Notes under the pieces: generated by a model
The model's input: the letters and a program-made list of their open reading frames with translations, nothing else
Databases searched by the model: none
What the model was told of the DNA's origin: nothing
In this document: piece by piece, positions 8,567 to 18,578 of the stretch
Numbering within the stretch: the first letter of the stretch is position 1
Layout of the letters: the number at the start of each line of letters is the position of its first letter
From: Onchocerca lupi
Taxonomy: Eukaryota; Nematoda; Chromadorea; Rhabditida; Onchocercidae
Reading direction: 5' to 3'
NCBI GenBank assembly: GCA_028564675.1
Contig: JAOVVO010000003.1
Span: forward strand, 372,001 to 436,000
DNA: 64,000 nucleotides
Program-made: the position numbers and the translations under genes

Positions 8567-8905
8567 ATATTAACTCTAATAAAATCAATAGAGGCAATTC
8601 CCTTGACTAAAAAATTATCGCTCGGGAAACTTAACTCAACTAATAACATATAGAACAGATTCTCATGAAGTATAACTAGTTTTTATAAGTCGTGTCTATA
8701 GATATATTATAATTACCAATAAAATTAACTATATCTGACCTTTGTTAAATTTTGTGTCCTAAGTGTCACATTCAATGAATATATTTATGAATTTTACTAA
8801 AATTTGATCATTATTGTTTTCACTGCCATTTCTTTAAGAGCTACATTAGCTATGTAGATTATAAAATTTTTGTGCATTCTATAAAGCAATAGTGGTGGCA
8901 CATTT
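8567..8905. other. Spacer without recognised gene
   Basis: AT-rich DNA. A 102-codon frame on the minus strand (8797-9105) has low-complexity Ile/Leu/Ser/Tyr composition and lies opposite a better coding remnant, so I do not count it. No RNA gene or strong hairpin seen. Confidence 0.4.
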
Positions 8906-9326
8906 ATGGAGGAAAATAGAAAAATCGAGAATAAGTATATAAAAAACTTCAGGAGATTATTCGAAATAATGTTAACCCAAAAAAAATATCCCAGTTTGTT
9001 ATGGGAAAATATTCGACTTTGATTACTTAAAAAAAGAGAAAGTTTTTTTAGAGAATATGAAATGTATCTTATGAGTTTGTGTATTAAAATCTTGTATAAG
9101 TACATGAATGATAGCGAGATGACTCTAATTAGCTAGAGTAGTTAATGATGAAACTTGTTTGATTAGTACAAGACTTTCTTACAGCAACAAAGAATTTATT
9201 AGTACTGATTTTAAAGTTACTAAGGATGATAATTCCTTATTAATAATTGATGGTGTAATAAATTGTATAAGTATTTCTATTAACCAGCGCCAATTTTCAG
9301 TGAGAAAATTGATACACATGTTATAA
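8906..9326 (+). pseudogene. Broken MlaC/Ttg2D-like gene (phospholipid transport)
   Basis: From the ATG at 8906 a reading frame runs with one in-frame TGA (near 9020) to a stop near 9134. A second frame then continues to the TAA at 9324-9326. The second half carries LLIIDGVINCISISINQRQ and FSVRKLIHML, which resembles the C-terminus of MlaC/Ttg2D periplasmic phospholipid-binding proteins, where the sequence runs DV..GISL...R..F...I. The N-terminal part lacks a recognisable signal peptide. I read it as the remains of one gene with a stop and a frameshift, 30 bases before folC. Confidence 0.5.
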
Positions 9327-9356
9327 TAAGTGAATTAAAATGTAATAACAATCTAT

Positions 9357-10658
9357 ATGATATACATGCCTCATTGGCCCAAGCCGCTTGGTAGCAGAAC
9401 AAGGGATTTTTCCCTTGAGCGCATAAAAAGTTTCCTAAATAAGTTAGGGAACCCTGAGAAAAAAATGCCTCCAGTAATTCATATAGCTGGAACTAATGGG
9501 AAAGGTTCAACATTATCCTTTATAAGATACATGCTGCAAGCAGCAAGGTACAAAGTACATGCATACACTTCTCCGCATTTAGTAAATTTTAATGAAAGAA
9601 TAGTTGTTGCAGGTAGTTATATCGACGATAATGAATTACATAATTTATTAGAAGAGTGTCGCAGTGTAATTGCGGATCAATCTATTACTTTGTTTGAAGC
9701 TATAACTATTGCAGCTTTTTTAGTCTTTTCTCGCTATGAAGCCGATATTACTTTAATTGAGGTAGGCATAGGTGGAAGACTAGATGCAACAAATGCTATA
9801 AATAATCCAATTTTAACAATCATTACTTCCATTGCACTTGATCATACAGAATACCTTGGCCCTACTTTGGAGATTATAGCAGGTGAAAAAGCTGGAATAA
9901 TGAAACGTGATGTTCCTTGTGTAATAGCCCCACAGGAGAAATCTATAATGAATACGCTAGAACGTTATGCAATAAATAATAGATCCCCTTTATTTAGAGG
10001 TGGTCTTGAGTGGAGTTGTAAAAAACAGAATAGCAAAATGATTTTTCAATCAACTATTCAATCAGTAAAATTTCCTTTGCCATCTTTAAATGGTAACCAT
10101 CAAATAATTAATGCAGGAAATGCTATTGCAGCATGTAGCATTTTGAGTGGAAAGTACGGGATTGATATTGGGAAGGAGGATATTACTTTAGGGCTGCAAC
10201 ACACCTATTGGCCTGGACGACTAGAACTTATAAAAGAGGGCAATTTAGTTTCTTTATTACCGAAAGATTGGCAATTGTTTTTAGATGGTGCACATAATAA
10301 CGATGGTGCAAGAGTATTAGCCGAGTGGATAAAAGATAATTTTGCTGAGGGTGTCTATGTAATTTTCGGTATTACGCGTAACAGAAGTGTGGAAGAGTTT
10401 TTAGAATATTTAAAACCATATATTAAACTATTATGTGTGGTTTGTGTAAAATCTGAACCTAAAGCAATAAGTACGGGTTTAATTAGAGGGAAAGCCAATA
10501 ATATAGGAATAAGTGCTATCGAATGTGAGTCAATTAGTGATGCTATATTAAATCACATACTAAAAGCCTCTGTTCAAAATATTAAAACCATATTAATTTG
10601 TGGTTCATTATTTTTGGTCAGAGATTTTGCTATGGAGAACTTCTATAATTTTATGTAA
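9357..10658 (+). CDS. folC: Dihydrofolate synthase / folylpolyglutamate synthase
   Basis: 433 residues, full length for the family. The ATP-binding P-loop is AGTNGKGS (44-51), followed by YTSPHLVNFNERI, the FEAITIAAF segment, VEVGIGGRLDATN-like residues (LIEVGIGGRLDATN) and, in the C-terminal domain, LDGAHNNDGA. It adds glutamate to dihydropteroate and folates in the cytoplasm. A second ATG three codons in (9366) is an alternative start. It stands alone after the mlaC-like remnant and before a 1.2 kb decayed spacer. Confidence 0.95.
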   Translation: MIYMPHWPKPLGSRTRDFSLERIKSFLNKLGNPEKKMPPVIHIAGTNGKGSTLSFIRYMLQAARYKVHAYTSPHLVNFNERIVVAGSYIDDNELHNLLEECRSVIADQSITLFEAITIAAFLVFSRYEADITLIEVGIGGRLDATNAINNPILTIITSIALDHTEYLGPTLEIIAGEKAGIMKRDVPCVIAPQEKSIMNTLERYAINNRSPLFRGGLEWSCKKQNSKMIFQSTIQSVKFPLPSLNGNHQIINAGNAIAACSILSGKYGIDIGKEDITLGLQHTYWPGRLELIKEGNLVSLLPKDWQLFLDGAHNNDGARVLAEWIKDNFAEGVYVIFGITRNRSVEEFLEYLKPYIKLLCVVCVKSEPKAISTGLIRGKANNIGISAIECESISDAILNHILKASVQNIKTILICGSLFLVRDFAMENFYNFM

Positions 10659-11833
10659 GCGATAATTTACAGCTTAGAAAATAATCTCTATTTCTTATAG
10701 TAGAATACTATTTGATAATTTTTTATCCGCTTTTACAAGTAAACTACTACCTTGAAACTATTCCTCAATTAAATTTACAGCTGTCTTTTTGAGAATTTAA
10801 TTAATTGCATCCACTTAAAACAGTGAAACAACACTTAAAAGGTGTGAATGATAATAAAAATAGCAACTTAGATACCTAAGGTGGAGCTGGCGAAACAAAA
10901 ACCATTAATAGCTAAGTTTAATCTCATATCATAAAACACTAAAGATGTAAAGTTACTTTGCCTAAGATATTGAATTTTTTAGCCACTAGTTTTATCACTT
11001 TTTAAAAAATTTTTGCATTCTTGGTCAAAGTTAACTAACAATAAAAGATAATTAACCTGGTTAAAATTTTTCTGTTTTGAACATAAATGCTCTTAATAAT
11101 TGAATTCAAAACGAAACTTGCTGATGAGAAGCAAAAAAGCTATAGTGCTGCTATAGAAGATTGTAAGTAATACCATTGCTTATAAAAAATTCAATAGATA
11201 AGGAAAATCACAGAATCCTTTCTAAAAGGTAGGAAGTAAGCAGAACACTTGGAGCAAGCATATAACTATTGTTAGTTAACTGCTGCTTATTAAAGGCATT
11301 TACTTTTGCTCGTTCGTTGTCTAGGTGTTTTGTAATTTCTTGTAATCATGACTGAATAATTTATCATATAACTCTTTTACTAAATTATTTTTTATCAGGA
11401 TCTTTTTCCAACGGCTTTATTATGAATTCTTTAAAAAGAAGATTATTTGATAAAGTGACCTTAAATTTCTGCTCTGCTTCTTTATTGTTTTAATTTTTAC
11501 CTGAATGATATCCTCAACGATAATTTACATTACTGTGTATTGAACTTTTTCTTAGTACTTTCAATACTAGAGTTTGCTATATTTTCCTTCTGAATATTAA
11601 GCATCAAAAATAATCATTTTAAAATGCGATATTTATTCTTACTTAAACTCTTTTTATATAAGATAGTCTTATACACTACATTCGCAAGTTTATTAGTTAT
11701 AAATTCATATTTCTAGATTAGTCAACCATTTCAGTGATCTCTTTTTTTCTAAGTGATCTTTAAGAATTGTTCTTATCATAAATTTTTCCTATAAGAACTA
11801 TATTTTTCTCCAGAGGAAAGTTATATTATAGTC
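10659..11833. other. Decayed spacer
   Basis: Almost 1.2 kb with stops in all frames and no gene I can recognise. Short open runs occur (for example around 10830-10910) but none gives a family signal. No tRNA, strong terminator or repeat seen. Probably eroded coding DNA. Confidence 0.5.
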
Positions 11834-13000
11834 ATGGGCAATAATATAATCATAAAAAAATTTGGTGGGACCTCATTAACTGACTTAAATCAAGTTGCAA
11901 ACTTAATAAAAAAAGATGTTGAGAAAGGTTGCAATGTAGTTGTTGTTGTTTCTGCTGTTGCAGGATTGACTGACCAAATGGCCTTTCAGGCTAGACAAAT
12001 CTCAAATTTAAGCTGCAGAGGAGAACTATCAGAATATGATGTTCTACTTTCGGCCGGAGAGCAGATTTCTTGTGGCCTATTAGCAATCGCTCTTCAATCT
12101 ATTGGAGTGAATGCTAGATCTTGGCTTGCTTGGCAGTTACCAATCATGACTGATGATTTTCATTCTGAGTCTAAAATAAAAACAATAAAGATAGATCTTT
12201 TGAAAAGATCTTTTGCCGAAGGTTACACTGTTGCAATTATTGCTGGTTTTCAGGGCATACATGGTAATAGAATTACTACTTTTGGCAGAGGAGGCTCTGA
12301 TATATCAGCAGTTGCCCTCGCAGTAGCTTTTAATGTTAAGGTTTGTGAGATTTTTACTGATATCGATGGAATATATACAGCTAGTCCAAAAATTGTTCCA
12401 AAAGCACATAAACTTAAGTTTGTTTCTTACGATGAAATGTTGGAGATGTCTTTATCTGGTGCTAAAATACTGCATAATCGTTCAGTACAGCTTGCAATGA
12501 AACATAATATTAAAATACAAGTGCTATCTACTTTTAAAAAGGTAGAAGGGACTGTAGTACTGCACGAAAAAGATGTGCTAGAGAGGTATACAATTACTGG
12601 AATAACTTGCAGTACTAATGAAGTCCTTGTGACTTTTGCTAACTTTGCAAGTACCTTACATATTTTAAAGGATATGGTAAGGACAAACATGAAAATTAAT
12701 ATGATACATGGGTCAGGTTTTGTGATTCCCGAGTTTGATATCGACTTAATGAAAGAATTACTGAGCAAAAACAAGAATCATGTTATAAACAGTAATATAG
12801 CTAGAATTTCAATAATTGGCATTGGTGTTATGTCTAATACTGAAGTGATGCATCGTATACTTAAGGTCTTAAGCGAAAAAAACATAGAAGTACTTGCTAT
12901 CACAGCATCTGAAATCAAAATCAGTATAATCATTCAAAGAGAATGTGCTGAAGCCTTAGTTAAGGATTTATATACTGAGTTGATGTGTAGCACTATTTAG
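11834..13000 (+). CDS. lysC: Aspartate kinase
   Basis: 388 residues. The kinase domain begins with the signature KKFGGTSL (residues 8-15) and includes VVVVSAVAGLTDQ, LLSAGEQISCGLLA and FGRGGSDISAVALA. Two C-terminal ACT domains follow (residues about 260-388), containing ARISIIGIGVMSNTEVMHRIL. It phosphorylates aspartate, the first step toward diaminopimelate, needed for lipid II and peptidoglycan-like precursors; murF in this window uses that product. It is flanked on both sides by more than 1 kb of decayed DNA, so it looks kept by selection while neighbours were lost. Confidence 0.95.
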   Translation: MGNNIIIKKFGGTSLTDLNQVANLIKKDVEKGCNVVVVVSAVAGLTDQMAFQARQISNLSCRGELSEYDVLLSAGEQISCGLLAIALQSIGVNARSWLAWQLPIMTDDFHSESKIKTIKIDLLKRSFAEGYTVAIIAGFQGIHGNRITTFGRGGSDISAVALAVAFNVKVCEIFTDIDGIYTASPKIVPKAHKLKFVSYDEMLEMSLSGAKILHNRSVQLAMKHNIKIQVLSTFKKVEGTVVLHEKDVLERYTITGITCSTNEVLVTFANFASTLHILKDMVRTNMKINMIHGSGFVIPEFDIDLMKELLSKNKNHVINSNIARISIIGIGVMSNTEVMHRILKVLSEKNIEVLAITASEIKISIIIQRECAEALVKDLYTELMCSTI

Positions 13001-14653
13001 TGCTATTATATATTAGCGACTTCCTTTGTTGAAAAATTCAGAAAAATGTTGTATAATCTTTTTAATAGAGACTTTAGTAAATACGCCAGCTTTAAAAGCA
13101 AAATAACTTTTAACAAGGAAATCCTAGAATGTTTTAAGTGGGCTAGTTGAAATGAGAAATGAATCTATTAAAGAGCTAACAGAAAAATTGATATTAGGAG
13201 AAATTAAAAATGGGAAAGATAGAATATTAATTGAGCGCACTGCTAAACTTCATATTTCAGGTGCAAAAAACAGTCGTTTTAATAGATACTAAATGAGGTT
13301 AAAAGATATCAGATAGAACTGAAAAAGGTATAAGGTTAAGTCTCTACTAAAAAGAGTTGGTAAAAAGGACTTACAAGAGCTATTATTTTAGATCTTCCAG
13401 ACATAATGTTTGACTTTTCTAGTTTTAATATAGCTGTAATATAAGATCTTTCTGTTTCTTAAAAAATAAGTAATTTAAAATTCACTAACTTGATGTTGTG
13501 TTTTAGTACTCAGATAATTGAAACGCTGGCGTAGCTATACTTGATCTTACTCAGAAAAAGTAGAGAGAAAGTTTTCTTCTCGCTTTAAAAGCTAATCTGC
13601 CACAACTTCAACATGGCCATTTCTTTTTGTTGTCAGTTTTGTCTGCTTGCTTTAATTAGTTTCTAAAGTCAAATTTATCAGCTGATTCTTGAATGATCCG
13701 GTATCTTATAAATTTCTTTTTAGCTAGAATTTTAGTGATTTTAACATTGATTCTTCTGGCTCTTTTGAACAATTTTTAATCATTAAATAGTAAAAATGCG
13801 TTCAACTTGACAACCAGATTTTACATTCATATTTTTTTAGCGCTTGTCTTTTTATTTATAGCTCAACACAGTTTAGATATATCTAAATAATGTGATTTAA
13901 CTTAATTCCACTTCAGTTAAATAATTTGAAAAAATATTCATGCCATTTTTTAAAATCTTGCCGTTAAGAATTCATGTAGTAGACCTACAAATGATTTTTC
14001 GTGACTGATTTTTGAATATGTCAATTTTAACAGCTAACTTATGAAGTATTCAATATAATTTATTTTATATTTTTGAGTAAAACTGTTTTGTTATTTCTGA
14101 AGTCAAACTGCAATTGGCAGAAGCATTTGGCATAAATATCTGTAATTTTTAATAAAATCTACCTATTAAGGTTGCATTTCTCAGACCTTTTTAGTTAGCT
14201 CATTAAAATAATCTCCATCAAACTTGTTACCGCTCTTCAGTAGTTTGCTATCTAATGCTAACCCTTTGATGATGCACCTCTTCAAAACTTTTATAGAATA
14301 TATTCTAAATATTTTTGCTTTTGAGAATTTACTCTATAACTAACAGCTAAAATTGCATCTAAATTGCAAAATTGTGTAGATAATTTTTACTATTACAAGC
14401 ACAGTTATTTCCAAAATGGAAATAACTGCTTTCTTCTATAGTTTACTGAGTTTAAATATATTCTTTATATGCTCACTAAAATAGCCTGAAGTTATATACC
14501 AAATAACTCTGACATTTTTTTTTGCATGAGCTAAATATCCTACTTAATACAAAAACGTTAACTCTCGCATTTTGCTTGGAGTTATACATAACAAATTTTA
14601 CTTTCTAGTATTCTCTAAGTTGTTTTATACATAGTTTCTCATTTGTATGAAAT
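13001..14653. other. Decayed spacer
   Basis: 1.65 kb without an intact gene. A short open run at 13152-13291 (46 codons beginning MRNESIKELTEKL) breaks off and may continue in another frame, but I recognise nothing in it. Around 14402 there is a perfect hairpin, listed separately. The rest is AT-rich with dispersed stops on both strands. Confidence 0.5.
14402..14428. repeat. Perfect 11-bp hairpin in spacer
   Basis: CAGTTATTTCC (14402-14412), loop AAAAT, GGAAATAACTG (14418-14428), then CTTTCTTCT on the plus strand. It is terminator-like for plus-strand transcription, but no intact plus-strand gene lies close upstream. Confidence 0.5.
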
Positions 14654-15916
14654 TTATTTTTTGACTTTATTCACTATAATCTTAATATGACGCTTCCTTC
14701 CTGCGGATAGTTTAATGAATGACTGACTTTTGAAGTTTTCAGAATTTATCATATAGTTAATATCATTAATAGTATGATCATTAATTTTGCATCCATTGCC
14801 CTGTATTAAACGCTTTGCAGCACCTTTTGAAGGTTCAAGACTGGTGTTGTTCAGTAGATCTACTAAAGATATGCCATTTGCAACCTGTTCTTTTGTTATG
14901 GTATATTCAGAAAGTAGTGAACTGTTTCTATTTTCAAAGGCAGAGACTGCAGCAGATTGTGCAAGTTTTGCTTCTTTTTCACCGTGGCATATTTTTACAG
15001 CTTCCGTTGCTAGAACTTTTTTTGCTTCGTTTATTTCCTTACCCTTCAAAGATTCTAATTTTTTAATCTCATCAATTGGTACATCAGTGAGCAATCTCAA
15101 AAAACGTCCTATATCTTGATCATCAACATTGCGAAAATATTGCCAATAGTCATAAGGTTTTAGCATATTATCATCAAGCCACACTGCTCCACTTTTTGTT
15201 TTGCCCATTTTTACTCCTTGAGCATTTAGTAGAAGAGGAGTGGTAAGACCAAATAACTCAGGTAGGTTTAATTTTTTGCCAAGTTCAATTCCATTTACTA
15301 TATTTCCCCACTGATCCGATCCCCCAATTTGCAGACGACAGTTGTATTTTTTATTCAATTCAACAAAATCATAGGCTTGCAGTAGCATGTAATTAAACTC
15401 TGAAAAACTTAGATTTTGCTCTCTATCAAGCCTAATTCTTATACTGTCAAAATTTAGCATACGATTTACAGAAAAATGTGCTCCTATATCACATAAAAAA
15501 TCTATGTACCTTATGCTATCTAACCAATCTGCGTTATTTACGATTACTGCACCAGTCTTGCTGTCATTAAAAGACACCATTTTTTCTAATGTCTTCCTTA
15601 TATCAGATGTATTTTGTTTAATCTTCTCTATGGATAAGATGCTTCTCTTTTTATCTTTAAAAGATGGATCGCCAATTTTTGTTGTGCCACCCCCAAGCAA
15701 AATTATCGGCTTATAACTAAATTTTTGTAAGTGACGCAGCATCATAACTTGAATTAGATGACCAACATGTAGACTAGGAGCTGTGCAATCAAATCCAATA
15801 TATGCGACTATGTAATTATTCCGCGATAATAGTTGATCTAACCCTTCAATGTTTGTACATTGGTATAAATACCCTCTCTCTCGGATAAAATCTAAGAATT
15901 CTGATTTGTGCTCCAT
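14654..15916 (-). CDS. tyrS: Tyrosyl-tRNA synthetase
   Basis: 420 residues. The class I HIGH-type signature is PSLHVGHL (HVGH at residues 50-53) and the KMSKS-type loop is KMGKTKSGA. The tyrosine and tRNA-recognition segment MLLQAYDFVELNKKYNCRLQIGGSDQ is split by a short variable part. A C-terminal S4-like RNA-binding domain (GAAKRLIQGNGCKIND) is present. It charges tRNA-Tyr. It precedes a decayed spacer downstream and is separated from rsfS by a spacer with degraded repeats. Confidence 0.96.
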   Translation of the reverse strand: MEHKSEFLDFIRERGYLYQCTNIEGLDQLLSRNNYIVAYIGFDCTAPSLHVGHLIQVMMLRHLQKFSYKPIILLGGGTTKIGDPSFKDKKRSILSIEKIKQNTSDIRKTLEKMVSFNDSKTGAVIVNNADWLDSIRYIDFLCDIGAHFSVNRMLNFDSIRIRLDREQNLSFSEFNYMLLQAYDFVELNKKYNCRLQIGGSDQWGNIVNGIELGKKLNLPELFGLTTPLLLNAQGVKMGKTKSGAVWLDDNMLKPYDYWQYFRNVDDQDIGRFLRLLTDVPIDEIKKLESLKGKEINEAKKVLATEAVKICHGEKEAKLAQSAAVSAFENRNSSLLSEYTITKEQVANGISLVDLLNNTSLEPSKGAAKRLIQGNGCKINDHTINDINYMINSENFKSQSFIKLSAGRKRHIKIIVNKVKK

Positions 15917-15974
15917 AATTTTCCTAGTGTACTATTCTTTATATGTGAATATTATTATTGGGGTTGTTGGTAAT

Positions 15975-16006
15975 GGTGTTGTCCCAATGTGTGATGCTGA
16001 AATCCA
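15975..16006. repeat. Degenerate Wolbachia palindromic repeat, copy 1
   Basis: GGTGTTGTCCCAATGTGTGA then TGCTGAAATCC resembles the common Wolbachia repeat form GGTGTCATCCCAGTG...ACTGGGATCC with several changes. It lies upstream of tyrS and downstream of rsfS. The comparison is from memory. Confidence 0.45.
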
Positions 16007-16065
16007 TTTTCTCATACAATTTTATCAAAAAAGTTATATAGTGTGTTCATTTATAACTAAGCTTT

Positions 16066-16096
16066 CTGTATCAAGTCTCAAGATGCTGGGGGTGAC
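16066..16096. repeat. Degenerate Wolbachia palindromic repeat, copy 2
   Basis: CTGTATCAAGTCTCAAGATG then CTGGGGGTGAC resembles CTGGAT.CCAGTGTCAAG...CTGGGATGAC forms with several changes. Sixty bases from copy 1 in the same spacer. Confidence 0.45.
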
Positions 16097-16171
16097 AAAT
16101 TCTCTTCTTTGGAAGTTAACCCTAAAGATACTGTACCTTATATGTTGTACATTAACTACTTAGACGCCCAG

Positions 16172-16519
16172 TCAATTGTTCCATAACTTTTCTATTTTAT
16201 AGTATTCTCTTACTTCTGGCTTGAATATATGAACCATTATATCTTGAAAATTCACAACTACCCAATTACCTTTACTCATACCTTCTACATGTATTTTATC
16301 ATATGGCTTGAGACTTCTTATTATGTGCTCAGCTAATGCTTTGACGTGGTAGTTTGAGTTTCCAGATGCAATAATCATATATTTTGCAATAATGGTTTTA
16401 TTTCGTACATTGAAAGTAGTTATATCATGGCCTTTATTCTGACTTATGACACTTACAATTGTATTCTTTATTGATTCTGTATTACTGAATATGCTATTAT
16501 TCATTATACTATTTATCAC
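16172..16519 (-). CDS. rsfS: Ribosomal silencing factor RsfS (Iojap family)
   Basis: 115 residues, normal length. The Iojap/DUF143 pattern is clear: the MIIASGNSNYHVKALAEHII segment (interrupted here by no change of frame), KIHVEGMSKGNWVVVNFQD and VHIFKPEVREYYKIEKLW at the C-terminus. RsfS binds ribosomal protein L14 and blocks subunit joining under poor growth. It is a single minus-strand gene between two spacers. Confidence 0.93.
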   Translation of the reverse strand: MINSIMNNSIFSNTESIKNTIVSVISQNKGHDITTFNVRNKTIIAKYMIIASGNSNYHVKALAEHIIRSLKPYDKIHVEGMSKGNWVVVNFQDIMVHIFKPEVREYYKIEKLWNN

Positions 16520-16728
16520 CTCAAAATTACATATTTACCTATAATAATACACCCAAAATTCCTAAGAATGAACTATTTTTGATGTTACAACTAGATTAAT
16601 TTATACTTTTGATTTAATAGTATGTACAGTACATATACTTTTATATATATCATAAAGATAGTTTCTCTAACATTGTGTTTATTATAAGCTAGGCTCTTAT
16701 TTAATTGGCTTTTCAGTAGTGGCTTACT

Positions 16729-17221
16729 GTGAGAGAACTGTGCAAGATTGTTGGTTCAGCGATATTATGTAATAACTTATCTGATATAATTGAATTTGAG
16801 GTTGCTAGATTACTAAGCGTTGAAGTTTCTGATGACCTGTGGTAAAGATTTTTACAGTGGAGAAGATATATTAGTGATACTGTTGAAATATCATATAAAA
16901 TTAAAGTACTATATGTATTTGTAAATGAGCTGGTAGATGGTGATCCCCCCTATAGCCAGAAAATATACAGCTTAATGGTAAGTTTAGGTAAAAATGAGTA
17001 TAGAAATTTTTCCTGTAGTATTACATCGCAGTAATAAAGAACTAATAAAGCGTGTTGAACTAGAAGAGGAGTATAATGGAAATAAAATCACTGGTTCAGA
17101 TTTTGCTATAAAAATGATTAAAGAAAAAAAGATTATTTATACTTGAAGGCTTATTTAAAATTGATAATTTAAGTTTAAGTGCGAAGGAAGTTTTAAAAAA
17201 CAATTATTCAAAAATTGAATA
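16729..17221 (+). pseudogene. Degenerate gene of unknown function
   Basis: From a GTG at 16729 the frame runs 38 codons to a TAA (16843-16845) and then continues in the same frame with coding-like sequence (for example YISDTVEISYKIKVLYVFVN and SLMVSLGKNEY) to a stop near 17034. Coding-like sequence then goes on in another frame from an ATG near 16994 (SIEIFPVVLHRSNKELIKRV) to 17146, and again shifted to about 17221. I read one gene with a stop and two frameshifts. I do not recognise the family. Confidence 0.5.
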
Positions 17222-17272
17222 GTATGATTAAGTTAATTAAAGTTATAATAAATAATTTAATGAAGCATACTT

Positions 17273-17758
17273 ATGATAAAACAGAAAGATGAGTATCGTT
17301 CTTGTGTTGGTATAATGCTATTGAATAAACAAGGGCACGTTTTTGTCGGAAAACGCTTTGAAAGTGACTTTTACTGGCAGATGCCACAAGGAGGGATTGA
17401 TAATGGTGAAGAGTTAGAGCAGGCAGCGTTGCGTGAGTTGCTAGAAGAGGTTGGTACTGATAAAGTAAAGATTGTAGCTAAAAATGAGGGTTGGATATAT
17501 TATAATTTACCTGAGAAATTTATACCAATTTGTTGGAACGGAAGATATTCCGGTCAGAAGCAAAAATGGTTTTTAATGAAATTTTATGGAGAGGATAAGG
17601 ATATTAATATTAACTATACTGATCATTCAGAGTTTAAAGAGTGGTGTTGGCAGAATGTGGATGATTTAGTAGTCAATGTTATACCTTTTAAAAAAGAAGT
17701 TTATAAAACTGTAATAGAAGAGTTTTCTTCTCAAATAAAAATCTCTATTATTGAGTGA
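17273..17758 (+). CDS. rppH: RNA pyrophosphohydrolase (Nudix)
   Basis: 161 residues. The Nudix box GGIDNGEELEQAALRELLEE (with VG after it) follows the substrate-side WQMPQG, and the family features YRSCVGIMLLN, GRYSGQKQKWFLMKF and FKEWCWQ match RppH/IalA-type proteins of alpha-proteobacteria. It removes pyrophosphate from 5' triphosphate RNA ends and so starts mRNA decay, working alongside pnp in this window. tatD follows 15 bases downstream, probably in the same transcript. Confidence 0.93.
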   Translation: MIKQKDEYRSCVGIMLLNKQGHVFVGKRFESDFYWQMPQGGIDNGEELEQAALRELLEEVGTDKVKIVAKNEGWIYYNLPEKFIPICWNGRYSGQKQKWFLMKFYGEDKDININYTDHSEFKEWCWQNVDDLVVNVIPFKKEVYKTVIEEFSSQIKISIIE

Positions 17759-17773
17759 CATTTATATGCACTC

Positions 17774-18565
17774 GTGATAATAGATTCTCATTGCCATTTG
17801 ATTTATTTTCCAGATAATGAAGTATCAAAAGTGATTTCAAGGGCAAAACAAAGTGGTGTAAAAATTTTACATAACATATGTACCAGCATTGATGATATTT
17901 CTAAACTGCTAAAAATTTCCTTATCCTACGATCAGGTTTACTCCTCTGTTGGGGTACATCCGCTTGATACTACTGTAAAGGATGGCAGATTTACACATGT
18001 TGATGAATTAGTTGAATTTACTAAGAGTCAAAAGGTAATTAGCATCGGTGAAACTGGGTTAGATTTTTATGAGCTTGATAATAAAAATAATCAGAGAAAG
18101 AGCTTTGCATCGCACATAGAGGCGGCAAGGATAACAGGGTTACCTTTAGTTATTCATACTAGAAATGCTGATTGTGAGATAATTGATATGTTAAAATCAG
18201 AAATGAAAATTGGTGCTTTTAGTGGAGTAGTACACTGCTTTGCTTCCTCTAAGGAACTTGCTTACCAAGTTATGGATTTGGGATTGTACATTTCATTTTC
18301 TGGAATTATTACTTTTAAAAGTGCTAATTCGCTCAGAGAAATTGCACAAAATGTGCTACGTGAACTTGTTTTAGTCGAAACTGATGCTCCATATTTATCA
18401 CCTGAGCCTTACAGAGGAAAAAAAAATGAGCCAGCAATGATAAAATATACTATAAATTGTCTAGCGGAATTATGGAATGAATCACCTAATAAAGTAGCAG
18501 AAATAACTACAAATAACTTTTCTAGGCTGTTTATGAGATTTAACTCTGAGAAGAAAAATCTGTAA
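17774..18565 (+). CDS. tatD: TatD-family metal-dependent deoxyribonuclease
   Basis: 263 residues. Metal-binding motifs are all present: IDSHCHL at the N-terminus, GETGLDFY, LVIHTRNAD, VVHCFASS and VETDAPYLSPEPYRGKKNEP. The start is a GTG at 17774. TatD is a cytoplasmic 3'-5' nuclease with roles in DNA repair and nucleic acid turnover. It follows rppH closely and converges with mdh, 13 bases away. Confidence 0.93.
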   Translation: MIIDSHCHLIYFPDNEVSKVISRAKQSGVKILHNICTSIDDISKLLKISLSYDQVYSSVGVHPLDTTVKDGRFTHVDELVEFTKSQKVISIGETGLDFYELDNKNNQRKSFASHIEAARITGLPLVIHTRNADCEIIDMLKSEMKIGAFSGVVHCFASSKELAYQVMDLGLYISFSGIITFKSANSLREIAQNVLRELVLVETDAPYLSPEPYRGKKNEPAMIKYTINCLAELWNESPNKVAEITTNNFSRLFMRFNSEKKNL

Positions 18566-18578
18566 ATTATTGGTCCGC

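Noticed and set aside
8797..9105. 102-codon minus-strand frame
   Set aside because: Low-complexity Ile/Leu/Ser/Tyr composition, no ribosome site, and it lies opposite the mlaC-like remnant, which reads better as coding.
13152..13291. 46-codon frame MRNESIKELTEKL
   Set aside because: Short, breaks off, and no family recognised; left as part of the decayed spacer.
15849..16163. 104-codon plus-strand frame over the tyrS start
   Set aside because: Runs antisense through the tyrS 5' end and then through decayed repeats; no coding character of its own.
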